DNA from: an uncultured Flavobacterium sp.
Lineage (GTDB): Bacteria; Bacteroidota; Bacteroidia; Flavobacteriales; Flavobacteriaceae
Length of the DNA: 64,000 nt
Assembly: GCA_947632215.1 (NCBI GenBank)
Contig: CANROJ010000004.1
Span: 17,188 to 81,187 of the forward strand
Direction of reading: 5' to 3'
Position 1 is the stretch's first letter. The number at the start of each line of letters is the position of its first letter. The notes beneath the pieces are model-generated. The model did no database searches and was not told the origin of the DNA. It was given only the letters and a program-made list of their open reading frames with translations. This document shows positions 15,558 through 23,507 of this stretch, one piece after another. The position numbers and the translations under genes were made by a program.

Positions 15558-16345
15558 GAATGGAACAGTATGTAATGTTGTTTAGGTACTTGGTGATGTA
15601 ATAATAAATCAACACTGATAAAAGCATGTTCATTTTGCATTTCAGTGTGTGGTATAAAGCGTTTTAGTAGTTCAAATACGGGGTCGCTTGTCTCGACTCT
15701 ACCCATTAGGCATAAGGGAGTTGTACTGGCATCTAACTCGAGCTGCTCAAAGCAAAAAAGGATAAAGTAAACAATGTCAACAGCACTTGTATAGGCAAAA
15801 GAATTAAAGAAAACTAGTTCTCCATTGCATGCTATAATTAGTTCAAATCTATCTTTTTGTATGTACGCGAAACCTTTGTTTTGGGTAATGCCAATAGTTT
15901 TGTGTACTAAAAGGTCTACTAGTTCTGTGTTGATGTTTTTATAGGTAAAACTTCCAAATTTATCTATAAAGTAATTGTTTAGATTAACATAGGGTAAGTA
16001 AACATTATGAATCTCTAAGTCTTCTATATAATCATGGTCAAAATAATCACTAGCGAATACTTTTGTATTGTATTGTAAATAAGCAGCTAAGTTATTTGAA
16101 TCGAATAACTCTTTTGGTATAAAAGTATTTAAAGTATTATCATGAAAGACCGTAATTTGATTGAATTGCTGGCTTAGTTGAGGGTATTTCACGAAAATAC
16201 TCTCGAGTTGTTCTTCGATAGTTCGTTGATTGGTAATTGCTTCAGAGCCAAAATAGGTCACCTCTTGGCTTAGTAAATTCTTTGTTACAAAGGAGAATTT
16301 ACTAGAGGAAACTTGTATAACAAGGCTGTAATTACTATTGGTCAT
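15554..16345 (-). CDS. DUF3822 family protein
   Basis: A 263-residue protein with no signal or membrane helices. It starts MTNSNYSLVIQVSSSKFSFV and contains PKELFDSNNLAAYLQYNTKV, HNVYLPYVNLNNYFIDKFG and ELIIACNGELVFFNSFAYTS. These alternate beta and helix as in the actin-like/HSP70 ATPase-type fold proposed for this family. DUF3822 sits directly before rsmD in many flavobacteria, as here with a 4-base overlap. The function is unknown; a TAAATTTG element lies upstream. Confidence 0.8.
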   Translation of the reverse strand: MTNSNYSLVIQVSSSKFSFVTKNLLSQEVTYFGSEAITNQRTIEEQLESIFVKYPQLSQQFNQITVFHDNTLNTFIPKELFDSNNLAAYLQYNTKVFASDYFDHDYIEDLEIHNVYLPYVNLNNYFIDKFGSFTYKNINTELVDLLVHKTIGITQNKGFAYIQKDRFELIIACNGELVFFNSFAYTSAVDIVYFILFCFEQLELDASTTPLCLMGRVETSDPVFELLKRFIPHTEMQNEHAFISVDLLLHHQVPKQHYILFHS

Positions 16346-16387
16346 TTTAAATTATATGGAGTTGTATAAACTTGTAGATATTAACTG

Positions 16388-16395
16388 CAAATTTA
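16388..16395 (-). promoter_or_regulatory. TAnnTTTG -7 element for DUF3822-rsmD
   Basis: The minus strand reads TAAATTTG, 43 bases upstream of the DUF3822 ATG. Confidence 0.5.
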
Positions 16396-16438
16396 CACAT
16401 TTTAAGTTACAATGTTAGTTTAGCCTATAAAAGCTTGG

Positions 16439-16446
16439 TATCTTTG
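16439..16446 (+). promoter_or_regulatory. TAnnTTTG -7 element for the RecD-like helicase
   Basis: TATCTTTG lies 29 bases upstream of the ATG. Confidence 0.55.
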
Positions 16447-16475
16447 TTTACACAAGGTAAAAATAAGCAAGAGAT

Positions 16476-17912
16476 ATGATAAGTGCACTAGAGTTTTATA
16501 AGGGGTTAAAGGCAAGTTTTCCTTTTGAATTAACTACTAAACAGGATGTTTTTTTACAAGAGATAACAGTTTTTTTAACCAATGAGATTCCCCAGCAGAT
16601 TTACGTTTTAAAAGGTTATGCTGGTACAGGTAAAACGACTCTTATCTCCACTGTGGTCAATCATTTAAGGTATGTTAACCGCTCGGCCATTCTATTGGCT
16701 CCAACTGGTAGAGCAGCCAAAGTGATGAGTAATTATTCCAATAAAGCCGCCTTTACCATTCACAAACATATCTATTATCCTAAGCCTAGTTCCTCTGGGG
16801 GAACGATGCAGTTTTCTATGAAGGCAAATCGCTATAAAAACACTCTTTTTGTGGTAGATGAAGCCTCCATGATTGCAGATAGTAGTTCTTCGGATAGTTC
16901 TATGTACCCTCATGGGTCTTTATTGGATGATTTAATCTATTATGTATATTCAGGACACAATTGCAAACTTCTGTTAATAGGAGATTCTGCTCAGTTACCT
17001 CCGGTTAATAAAACAGATAGTCCTGCTTTAAATACCGATTTATTATCCTTGGATTATCAAATGCAAATTCAAAGTGTAGAGCTGGATCAAGTAATGAGAC
17101 AAGATCAAGATTCGGGTATTTTGTATAATGCAACCGAACTGCGCAGTTTACTAGACTCTTACTTCTTTGATACTTTTACCTTTAAGCTAAAAGGGTTTAA
17201 AGATATTGTATCCTTAGTGGATGGTTATGATATACAAGACGCCATCTTTGATGCCTATTCTAATAGTGGGCCGCAAGAAACTGCATTTATCGTTCGCTCT
17301 AATAAAAGAGCTAATGCTTATAATATGCAAATACGCATGCGTATCTTGGACAAAGAAAGTGAAGTATCTCCAGGGGATTTACTCATGGTAGTTAAGAATA
17401 ACTATTTTTGGTTAAAGGATTCTCAGGTTACCGATTTTATTGCCAATGGTGATATTATCGAGGTTTTGCAAATTTATAAGACAATCGAGCTTTATGGGTT
17501 TCGCTTCGCACAGGTAAAAGTTAGAATGATTGATTATCCTTCTATGGATAGCTTTGAAACTATTATTTGCTTGGATACTTTAACTAGTGAATCTCCAGCC
17601 TTAACTTACGAACAACAAAACGCTCTTTACCAGCAAGTTTTATTAGACTATCCAGAGTGTTCCTCTGGCTATCAAAAGATAAAAAAGGTCAAAGAAAATC
17701 CTTATTTCAATGCCTTACAAGTTAAATTTTCCTATGCTATTACTTGTCATAAGAGTCAAGGTGGACAGTGGGAAACAGTATTTATCGAACAGCCTTACTT
17801 ACCAGAGGGTATTACTATCGATTATATTAGATGGCTCTATACTGCTATGACAAGGGCTAAGAATAAATTGTATTTAATAGGTTTCAAAGAAGATTTCTTT
17901 GAACAGGAGTAA
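16476..17912 (+). CDS. RecD-like ATP-dependent DNA helicase
   Basis: A 478-residue superfamily 1B helicase. Walker A is VLKGYAGTGKTTLIS (about residue 45) and Walker B is FVVDEASMI (about 128). These are followed by LLLIGDSAQLPPV (motif III), LDQVMRQD (motif IV region) and the UvrD-type C-terminal motifs ITCHKSQGGQWETVF and RWLYTAMTRAKNKLYLIGF. It lacks the long N-terminal domain of RecD2 and the RecB/RecC partners are not nearby, so it is a stand-alone helicase of the short kind common in Bacteroidota. A role in DNA repair or replication is inferred from the family. Confidence 0.88.
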   Translation: MISALEFYKGLKASFPFELTTKQDVFLQEITVFLTNEIPQQIYVLKGYAGTGKTTLISTVVNHLRYVNRSAILLAPTGRAAKVMSNYSNKAAFTIHKHIYYPKPSSSGGTMQFSMKANRYKNTLFVVDEASMIADSSSSDSSMYPHGSLLDDLIYYVYSGHNCKLLLIGDSAQLPPVNKTDSPALNTDLLSLDYQMQIQSVELDQVMRQDQDSGILYNATELRSLLDSYFFDTFTFKLKGFKDIVSLVDGYDIQDAIFDAYSNSGPQETAFIVRSNKRANAYNMQIRMRILDKESEVSPGDLLMVVKNNYFWLKDSQVTDFIANGDIIEVLQIYKTIELYGFRFAQVKVRMIDYPSMDSFETIICLDTLTSESPALTYEQQNALYQQVLLDYPECSSGYQKIKKVKENPYFNALQVKFSYAITCHKSQGGQWETVFIEQPYLPEGITIDYIRWLYTAMTRAKNKLYLIGFKEDFFEQE

Positions 17913-17953
17913 ATTATATCTAAAAAACAATTATAAATTTACAAGGGGTTTGT

Positions 17954-17961
17954 TACCTTTG
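17954..17961 (+). promoter_or_regulatory. TAnnTTTG -7 element for kdsB
   Basis: TACCTTTG lies 20 bases upstream of the kdsB ATG. Confidence 0.55.
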
Positions 17962-17981
17962 ATCATCTAATAAAATCAAAT

Positions 17982-18734
17982 ATGAAGATTATTGCAGTTA
18001 TACCAGCGCGCTATGCCTCTGTTCGTTTTCCAGCTAAATTAATGCAGGATCTAAAAGGCAAGACAGTAATACGTCGCACTTATGAGGCTACGGTGAAAAC
18101 TAATTTATTTCAAGAGGTTTTTGTAGTGACAGATTCCGATATTATTTTCCAAGAAATCGCTTCTTTTGGTGGTAAAGTTGTAATGAGTCAAAGAGATCAC
18201 CAAAGTGGTAGTGATAGAATTGCAGAAGCAGTTGAAAATATATCGGCCGATATTGTTATTAATGTACAAGGAGATGAGCCGTTTATCAATAAAGAGAATC
18301 TGCAAAAGTTAATCGAGATATTTCACCAGGATCAAAGTAAGAGTGTAGATTTAGCTTCTTTAATGACACCGATGACTAATTGGAAAGATGTAGAGAATCC
18401 AAACAATGTCAAAGTGGTGGTGGATAAGAATAATACAGCTTTGTATTTCTCGCGTTCTGTGATTCCATATCCAAGAGAAAAACAAGTGGGAGTAATCTAT
18501 TACCAGCATATAGGTATTTATGCTTTTAGAAAACAAGCATTATTAGAGTTTACCACCCTTGGAGTAGGATTCTTAGAGGAAAGTGAGAAATTAGAGCAAT
18601 TGAGATACTTGGAAAATGGTAAACGCATTAAAATGGCAGTTACCAATCACGTAGGTATCGGTATTGATACTTTCGAAGACTTACAAAGAGCTAGAGAATT
18701 AATGGATCAAAATCCCGAAGAATTAGCTGACTAA
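17982..18734 (+). CDS. kdsB: 3-deoxy-manno-octulosonate cytidylyltransferase
   Basis: A 250-residue enzyme that activates Kdo with CTP to CMP-Kdo for lipopolysaccharide core synthesis. The N-terminal nucleotide-binding motif [19 protein letters not shown] is typical. Other landmarks are [33 protein letters not shown] with the metal-binding Asp, and HIGIYAFRK and [10 protein letters not shown] in the second half. It has full family length and stands alone. With the LpxL-type acyltransferase further on it confirms a diderm with lipid A. Confidence 0.95.
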   Translation: MKIIAVIPARYASVRFPAKLMQDLKGKTVIRRTYEATVKTNLFQEVFVVTDSDIIFQEIASFGGKVVMSQRDHQSGSDRIAEAVENISADIVINVQGDEPFINKENLQKLIEIFHQDQSKSVDLASLMTPMTNWKDVENPNNVKVVVDKNNTALYFSRSVIPYPREKQVGVIYYQHIGIYAFRKQALLEFTTLGVGFLEESEKLEQLRYLENGKRIKMAVTNHVGIGIDTFEDLQRARELMDQNPEELAD

Positions 18735-18758
18735 GTTATATAATAAGAATTAAAAAAT

Positions 18759-19778
18759 TCAGATAGAGGTATCTTGTGTTGTACTTGGTAAAGTATATGG
18801 CAATATAGGTATCTCTATCTTTGTTTTCCAACTAGATGGCAAAGGGGACTCTAAAGAGGCTTTGTCAAATTCTAAGAGTAAAACACCGTTGTTATCTTTG
18901 TTGAAATCACTTTGGTTTAGTAAATCATTAGATTTCTTTATACTAGGGATTAAGTGGGTGTAGTATCCTTGAAGTTGAGTTTGAAAATAGGATTGGTCCT
19001 CTAGGGATATTAGATCAAATAAATCTTCTGGATTTAAAAAGATATCCTGCGAAATAGCAACACTACCTTTATAGGTAATTGCCTTATCTGTGGTAGAAGG
19101 ATCAATAAAAAGAACCAAAACATCTTGGTGTTGTATATTATTACTGTTTGTAAAATCTACTAATTGATCATAATCCTCTATAAGTTGGTCCCTTAATTTA
19201 TCAATCGAGACAGTTTTTGAGGGTAAGCTAAGATATGAGGTAGCCTTTTTATCTAAAAGACCTATAGAGTCAAAGGTATGTTCTTTGTAGTGCTGGATAA
19301 AGTAAACAGCAAAAGAATTAATGTTTTTCTCTATTTCCTTTCTAGCAATTTGGTTTGGAGAGCCTGTGAAAAAGGTAAGTATCTTTGTTTTTAAATCTAA
19401 ACTGCTCTCAAAAGTGAAATCTACCAAAGTACCCAAAGAGTCTTTATCTTGGCTGAATTTCCAGCGAATATTCGATATTCCTTTGTCGTTTAAGATATCC
19501 TGTGATATACTATCGCTAGGATAGCTGTACTCAGACTGTATATAATATTTACCTAATTTGTCAATCGATAATAAATAGGTGCCATTATCTTGTTTTTGGG
19601 TATTAATCCAATGCGACCAATTATTCAAATCCTTTACATAGTTGTATACAGTACTTTTTGGTACATCTACCTTGAATTGCTTTTCTACTTTAAAATCAGG
19701 ATTCTGAGTTAAAATAAAAACAACCAAAGAGATAGCACTCAACAGAAGTAACAGTAAAAAGTATTGAAGGATCTTCAT
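18759..19778 (-). CDS. SRPBCC-domain protein with an N-terminal membrane anchor
   Basis: A 339-residue protein. Residues 1-25 form a hydrophobic anchor (ILQYFLLLLLLSAISLVVFIL). An SRPBCC/polyketide cyclase-like domain follows (about 30-175), starting FKVEKQFKVDVPKSTVYNYVKDLNNWSHW, a typical first strand and helix of this fold. The C-terminal half (about 190-339) is not recognised; its position after an SRPBCC domain would fit a GyrI-like ligand-binding domain, but I see no diagnostic motif. The gene is followed by kdsB in the converging direction. It lies just downstream of a 61-residue membrane protein gene on the same strand (22-base gap). Function unknown. Confidence 0.72.
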   Translation of the reverse strand: MKILQYFLLLLLLSAISLVVFILTQNPDFKVEKQFKVDVPKSTVYNYVKDLNNWSHWINTQKQDNGTYLLSIDKLGKYYIQSEYSYPSDSISQDILNDKGISNIRWKFSQDKDSLGTLVDFTFESSLDLKTKILTFFTGSPNQIARKEIEKNINSFAVYFIQHYKEHTFDSIGLLDKKATSYLSLPSKTVSIDKLRDQLIEDYDQLVDFTNSNNIQHQDVLVLFIDPSTTDKAITYKGSVAISQDIFLNPEDLFDLISLEDQSYFQTQLQGYYTHLIPSIKKSNDLLNQSDFNKDNNGVLLLEFDKASLESPLPSSWKTKIEIPILPYTLPSTTQDTSI

Positions 19779-19800
19779 AACAACTACATAAATTAAAGTA

Positions 19801-19986
19801 TTATTTTAAAAGGTTTTTTAAAATAAATAAACTACCTATAAAAGCCAAAAATCCCAATAAGACCCATATTCTGTTTTTGTAATAAACACGATGAAGCTTT
19901 AAGTCTTTTCTGTAAACAACAATAAGCACTATTACAAAGCTAATAATGAAGAAAATAGCAAACTTAGTCTGTCCGGGTGTAAACAT
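19801..19986 (-). CDS. Small two-helix membrane protein
   Basis: A 61-residue protein with two membrane helices (KFAIFFIISFVIVLIVVY and IWVLLGFLAFIGSLFILK) joined by a basic loop (RKDLKLHRVYYKNR). Similar short proteins occur near ilvE in other flavobacteria, as far as I recall. It lies 22 bases before the SRPBCC gene on the same strand, probably in one transcript. Function unknown. Confidence 0.7.
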   Translation of the reverse strand: MFTPGQTKFAIFFIISFVIVLIVVYRKDLKLHRVYYKNRIWVLLGFLAFIGSLFILKNLLK

Positions 19987-20037
19987 ATTTTTTTGAATTT
20001 TAGCAAAAGTAAGTAAAACCTTTAATATTGTTATATA

Positions 20038-20064
20038 AAAAACGGCAGAAATGTTCTGCCGTTT
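20038..20064 (-). terminator. Terminator after ilvE
   Basis: On the minus strand AAACGGCAGAA pairs with TTCTGCCGTTT across a short loop, followed by T residues. Confidence 0.85.
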
Positions 20065-20091
20065 GATTTTGTTCGATATTTATAGGGTATT

Positions 20092-21165
20092 TTAGATAGT
20101 TTCAGTCCATCCAAAAGTATCTTCAATATTTTTTTGTTGAATACCTTGTAAGATTCCTTTTAATTTTAATGCAAAAGAATCTTCTTGTTTTTGCTCTGGT
20201 AAAGCATAGTATTTGTCTTGGTAAGCAAATCCTTCAATTTGTCCAATAGTTACAGCTGTTCCTGATCCGAAGATTTCAATTAATTCTCCTTTTGCGTGAG
20301 CATCAAGTAAGTCTTGTACTACAATAGAAGTAACTTCAACATTGATGCCTTGCGACTTAGCAATATCAATTAAACTTTTTCTTGTTACACCATCTAAAAT
20401 TCTCTCACTTGTAGGAGCAGTGTATAAAGTATCTTTAATACGGAAGAAAAGGTTCATTGTACCTGCTTCTTCTAATTTTGTGTGTGTAGCATCATCTGTC
20501 CAAATTACTTGTTGGTATCCAGCTTCTTGTGCTAATTTAGTAGGGTAGAATTGTCCAGCGTAGTTTCCAGAACATTTAGTAGATCCAACTCCTCCGTTAG
20601 CAGCACGGCTGTAAAATTCTGCAATTTGAACTTTTACTTTTCCAGCATAGTATGTACGAACTGGGGAAAGAATAATACAGAACATAAATTCTGAAGATGG
20701 CCCAGCAACAACTCCAGCATGAGTACCCACCATAAATGGACGGATGTAAAGAGCATTTCCTTCTCCTTTTTGTACCCAATCTTGATCCAATTGTAGTAAT
20801 GATTTTAATCCATCTACAAAACGAGTCTCATCAATATGTGGCATAGCTAGACGCTCAGCTGATTTATTGAAACGTTTCCAGTTTTCTCTTGGACGGAATA
20901 ACCAAACTTTATCTTCTTGGTCTTTATAGGCTTTCATTCCTTCGAATATTGCTTGTCCGTAGTGGAAAACATTAATAGAAGGCTCAAAAGACATTGGTCC
21001 GTAAGGTTTGATTTCTACCTGTCCCCATTTACCATCTTTGTAGTGGCAAACTAGCATATGGTCTGTGAATTGAGATCCAAAAGAAACATTAGCAAAGTCA
21101 ACATTATTAATTTTCGATGTCTCTGCTTTTTGGATAGAGAAGTCTTTGGCTGTTATTGTACTCAT
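20092..21165 (-). CDS. ilvE: Branched-chain amino acid aminotransferase
   Basis: A fold-type IV PLP enzyme that interconverts Leu, Ile and Val with their 2-oxo acids. Landmarks are HYGQAIFEGMKAYK, VWLFRPRENWKRFNKSAERLAMP, LYIRPFMVGT and the cofactor lysine in GSTKCSGNYAGQFYPT. Later ones are EEAGTMNLFFRIKD and EIFGSGTAVTIGQI. The sequence resembles the eukaryotic/BCAT type I branch, as usual in Bacteroidota. I use the ATG at 21165 (MSTITAKDF, 357 residues); the longer frame from 21216 begins almost at the expected transcription start. It has its own terminator. Confidence 0.94.
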   Translation of the reverse strand: MSTITAKDFSIQKAETSKINNVDFANVSFGSQFTDHMLVCHYKDGKWGQVEIKPYGPMSFEPSINVFHYGQAIFEGMKAYKDQEDKVWLFRPRENWKRFNKSAERLAMPHIDETRFVDGLKSLLQLDQDWVQKGEGNALYIRPFMVGTHAGVVAGPSSEFMFCIILSPVRTYYAGKVKVQIAEFYSRAANGGVGSTKCSGNYAGQFYPTKLAQEAGYQQVIWTDDATHTKLEEAGTMNLFFRIKDTLYTAPTSERILDGVTRKSLIDIAKSQGINVEVTSIVVQDLLDAHAKGELIEIFGSGTAVTIGQIEGFAYQDKYYALPEQKQEDSFALKLKGILQGIQQKNIEDTFGWTETI

Positions 21166-21232
21166 TATATAGTATTTTTTAATTTTAGTTTGTCTGTTCA
21201 GCTTGCAATGTATCAAATAAATGTACGTATTG

Positions 21233-21240
21233 CAAATTTA
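21233..21240 (-). promoter_or_regulatory. TAnnTTTG -7 element for ilvE
   Basis: The minus strand reads TAAATTTG, 68 bases upstream of the chosen ilvE ATG. Confidence 0.5.
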
Positions 21241-21606
21241 TCAAAAAAAGGTACTCTTGTGTATATGTTTTTATATAATATTTAATAGGTGGCAACTTTT
21301 AAAGTTAAATGTAAATTATATCACGCCTTAGAGTGGTTTTTTATAATTGTGGTTTTACTTGAATTAATGCCTAAAAATAGTGTCTTTTATGTTAGTTAAA
21401 AAGCAGGATAAAATTACTGATTTCTTGAGAAATAAAAAAGGGATGAAAAAAATATTATGTTAAAAAAACACTTCCTCTAGTGAGTTTAAACTATTTGATT
21501 TGTAGTGTTTTATGTATTTTTATAATATGGGTTGTCCTTAGGAATCCGTAAGGATAATCGTTTGCTAATGCTTTGTGATAAACAAATTAGAAATCACTTC
21601 TAGGAT
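21241..21606. other. Intergenic region between ilvE and mnmD
   Basis: No gene, RNA motif or strong repeat was recognised in this AT-rich stretch. Confidence 0.4.
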
Positions 21607-21614
21607 TAAATTTG

Positions 21615-21622
21615 TATTTTTG
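21615..21622 (+). promoter_or_regulatory. TAnnTTTG -7 element for mnmD
   Basis: TATTTTTG directly follows a second match, TAAATTTG, at 21607-21614. Either would leave a leader of roughly 80 bases before the mnmD ATG. Confidence 0.4.
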
Positions 21623-21708
21623 AGCCTAGCTTAGCCTTCTAATAATATCGCAAGATATTGGGAAAATAAAATTCGGTGGGCTAAAACAAAGAAATACATC
21701 TAAATACA

Positions 21709-22374
21709 ATGAAAAGAAAAGTGATTATCACTCAAGATGGCTCCTCTAGTATTACTATGGAGGATTGGGGAGAATCTTATCATTCTGTACATGGAGCTGT
21801 GCAAGAAGCTAAGCATGTATACTTAGATAATGGACTGGCTCACTTTAAAGATGCCTGTAGTATTGATATACTTGAAATGGGATTAGGTACTGGGTTAAAT
21901 GCATTTTTAACCTACTTACAAGCAAAAAAGTGGAACTTAAAGGTTAATTATTCAGCCATTGAAGGTTTTCCAATTAGCTTGCAAGAAAGAGCATTACTTA
22001 ATTATGAGCAGTTCAGTGATCAAAAGCAGGATAAATCCGTGTTTGATCTCTTGCATAGTAGCCCTTGGAATGCCACTACTTTGTTAAGCGAGGCGTTTAC
22101 ATTAACTAAATGGCATAATACTTTTGAGCAGCAGCAGATAGGGACACAAAAGTATGATTTAATTTATTTTGATGTTTTTGGGTATCCCTACCAACCCGAG
22201 CTTTGGAGTCAGCAGATTTTTGATAAAATGTACCAAGGTCTAAAGCCAAATGGAATATTAACTACCTATGCCTGTCGGGGAGTTATAAAAAGAACGATGC
22301 AAACCGCTGGATTTAAAGTAACTAAGGTTCCTGGGCCTCCAGGTAAAAGAGAAATGATTGTGGCTTTTAAATAG
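21709..22374 (+). CDS. mnmD: tRNA 5-methylaminomethyl-2-thiouridine(34) methyltransferase MnmD
   Basis: A 221-residue stand-alone version of the methyltransferase half of E. coli MnmC. It makes the last methylation of mnm5s2U in the tRNA wobble position. Landmarks are KVIITQDGSSSI, EDWGESYHSVHGAVQEAKHV, the SAM motif ILEMGLGTGLNAFLT, LIYFDVFGYPYQPELW and LTTYACRGVIKR. The oxidase half is absent, which is normal for MnmD in Bacteroidota. It diverges from ilvE. Confidence 0.9.
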   Translation: MKRKVIITQDGSSSITMEDWGESYHSVHGAVQEAKHVYLDNGLAHFKDACSIDILEMGLGTGLNAFLTYLQAKKWNLKVNYSAIEGFPISLQERALLNYEQFSDQKQDKSVFDLLHSSPWNATTLLSEAFTLTKWHNTFEQQQIGTQKYDLIYFDVFGYPYQPELWSQQIFDKMYQGLKPNGILTTYACRGVIKRTMQTAGFKVTKVPGPPGKREMIVAFK

Positions 22375-22771
22375 ATTTTACTTCAGTAGGTACTAATATT
22401 GAAAGAACCTAAGTGCGAGGAGATAGTATGATGGTTAATACACATTTTTAAAAGAATTTAAAAATGTGCAGCAATCCTGTTGTAAGTAACGATTAATCTT
22501 TAAGGGAAAATATGCATTTGACTGTGCTTTAGTGCAATATAGTTTTTATCTTAACGTTAAAATAGTGCTTTAAAGCATGTGGGTTAATTCAAAATATCGC
22601 TGTATATAATAATAAGTGGGGTTAATAGGTAATTCATTATAGAACCCTTTATGCTGGTTGGATAAGGAAAAGTCAAAAATATAAACGATATTTGAACTCT
22701 TGTTTTGCGAACTTTTATAAGAGTTTGAGAAATAATTTTGTTAGAAACACTCTTAAATAATATATAAGCGT
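22375..22771. other. Intergenic region with a perfect 12-bp hairpin
   Basis: No gene seen. CACATTTTTAAA (22441-22452) and TTTAAAAATGTG (22457-22468) form a perfect inverted repeat with a 4-base loop about 67 bases after the mnmD stop. No T run follows, so it is a weak terminator at best. Confidence 0.45.
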
Positions 22772-23191
22772 ATGTGTAGAAAATTTGGTTTTATAGTAGT
22801 TGCAATGGTAGGTGTTTTTTTATTTGCAAGTTGTAAAAAAAAGCACAATAAACAAGAACACAGTGTACAACTTACCATAGAGGAGCAGTATAATGCAGCC
22901 TTAGATAGTTTACCCTTAGAAGAGGTGGAAGAGTTGGAAGATATCTTTACACTGTTCATCGCTAGTGAATTAGTAGATTGTGTAGGGGTTGCACCTCAGA
23001 AATGCATGCAGGTAAAACAAAGTTTAGATGCGCCATGGGAATTAATGTATTCCCAAATTGAAGGGTTCGAGTATCAACCTGGATATGAATATAAATTAGA
23101 AGTTCGCTCCGAAGTGGTAGAAAATCCACCTATGGATAGCTCAGGGGTACGAGTTATCTTGGTCAAAGAAATTTCTAAAGAGAAAAAGTAA
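22772..23191 (+). CDS. DUF4377-like lipoprotein
   Basis: A 139-residue lipoprotein: signal peptide with lipobox LFASCKKK (Cys at residue 21), an acidic linker (SLPLEEVEELEDIF) and a C-terminal domain. The domain starts FIASELVDCVGVAPQKCMQV, continues DAPWELMYSQIEGFEYQPGYEYKLEV and ends VRVILVKEISKEKK. The pattern of C-x-GVAPQKCM-QVK-W-IEGF-YEPGYEY-LxV matches what I remember of DUF4377, a domain found fused to META/HslJ heat-shock domains. It probably faces the periplasm or outer membrane. A terminator follows. Confidence 0.78.
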   Translation: MCRKFGFIVVAMVGVFLFASCKKKHNKQEHSVQLTIEEQYNAALDSLPLEEVEELEDIFTLFIASELVDCVGVAPQKCMQVKQSLDAPWELMYSQIEGFEYQPGYEYKLEVRSEVVENPPMDSSGVRVILVKEISKEKK

Positions 23192-23246
23192 GTCTAGAAC
23201 CAGCTCCTTATAAGCTAAAGTAAAGTATCTAGGTATTAATTATATA

Positions 23247-23282
23247 CAAAGCCGTTTGACATATTGTCAGACGGCTTTTAGT
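23247..23282 (+). terminator. Terminator after the DUF4377-like gene
   Basis: AAAGCCGTTTGAC pairs with GTCAGACGGCTTT (one G-T pair) and is followed by T-rich sequence. Confidence 0.85.
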
Positions 23283-23507
23283 TTTTTATAGATAATCTAT
23301 TGAGATTGAAATAGTTTTCTATAACAGACAAGAATCTCTAAGGTAAGTCTTTAAGATCAAAAAAGTTAACATGGTAGTAATCTTATAGAATCTTTAAATA
23401 CCCTTAGTATATATAAAAGAAAATAACACAAGTCAGTACTGAGTTTTAAGAATTAGACACTATATCTCTAGGGTGGTGCATTATAATCTTAGAGTGATTT
23501 GTTTGTA
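23283..23507. other. Spacer between converging genes
   Basis: No gene or RNA motif was seen between the DUF4377-like terminator and the end of the dehydrogenase gene. Confidence 0.4.
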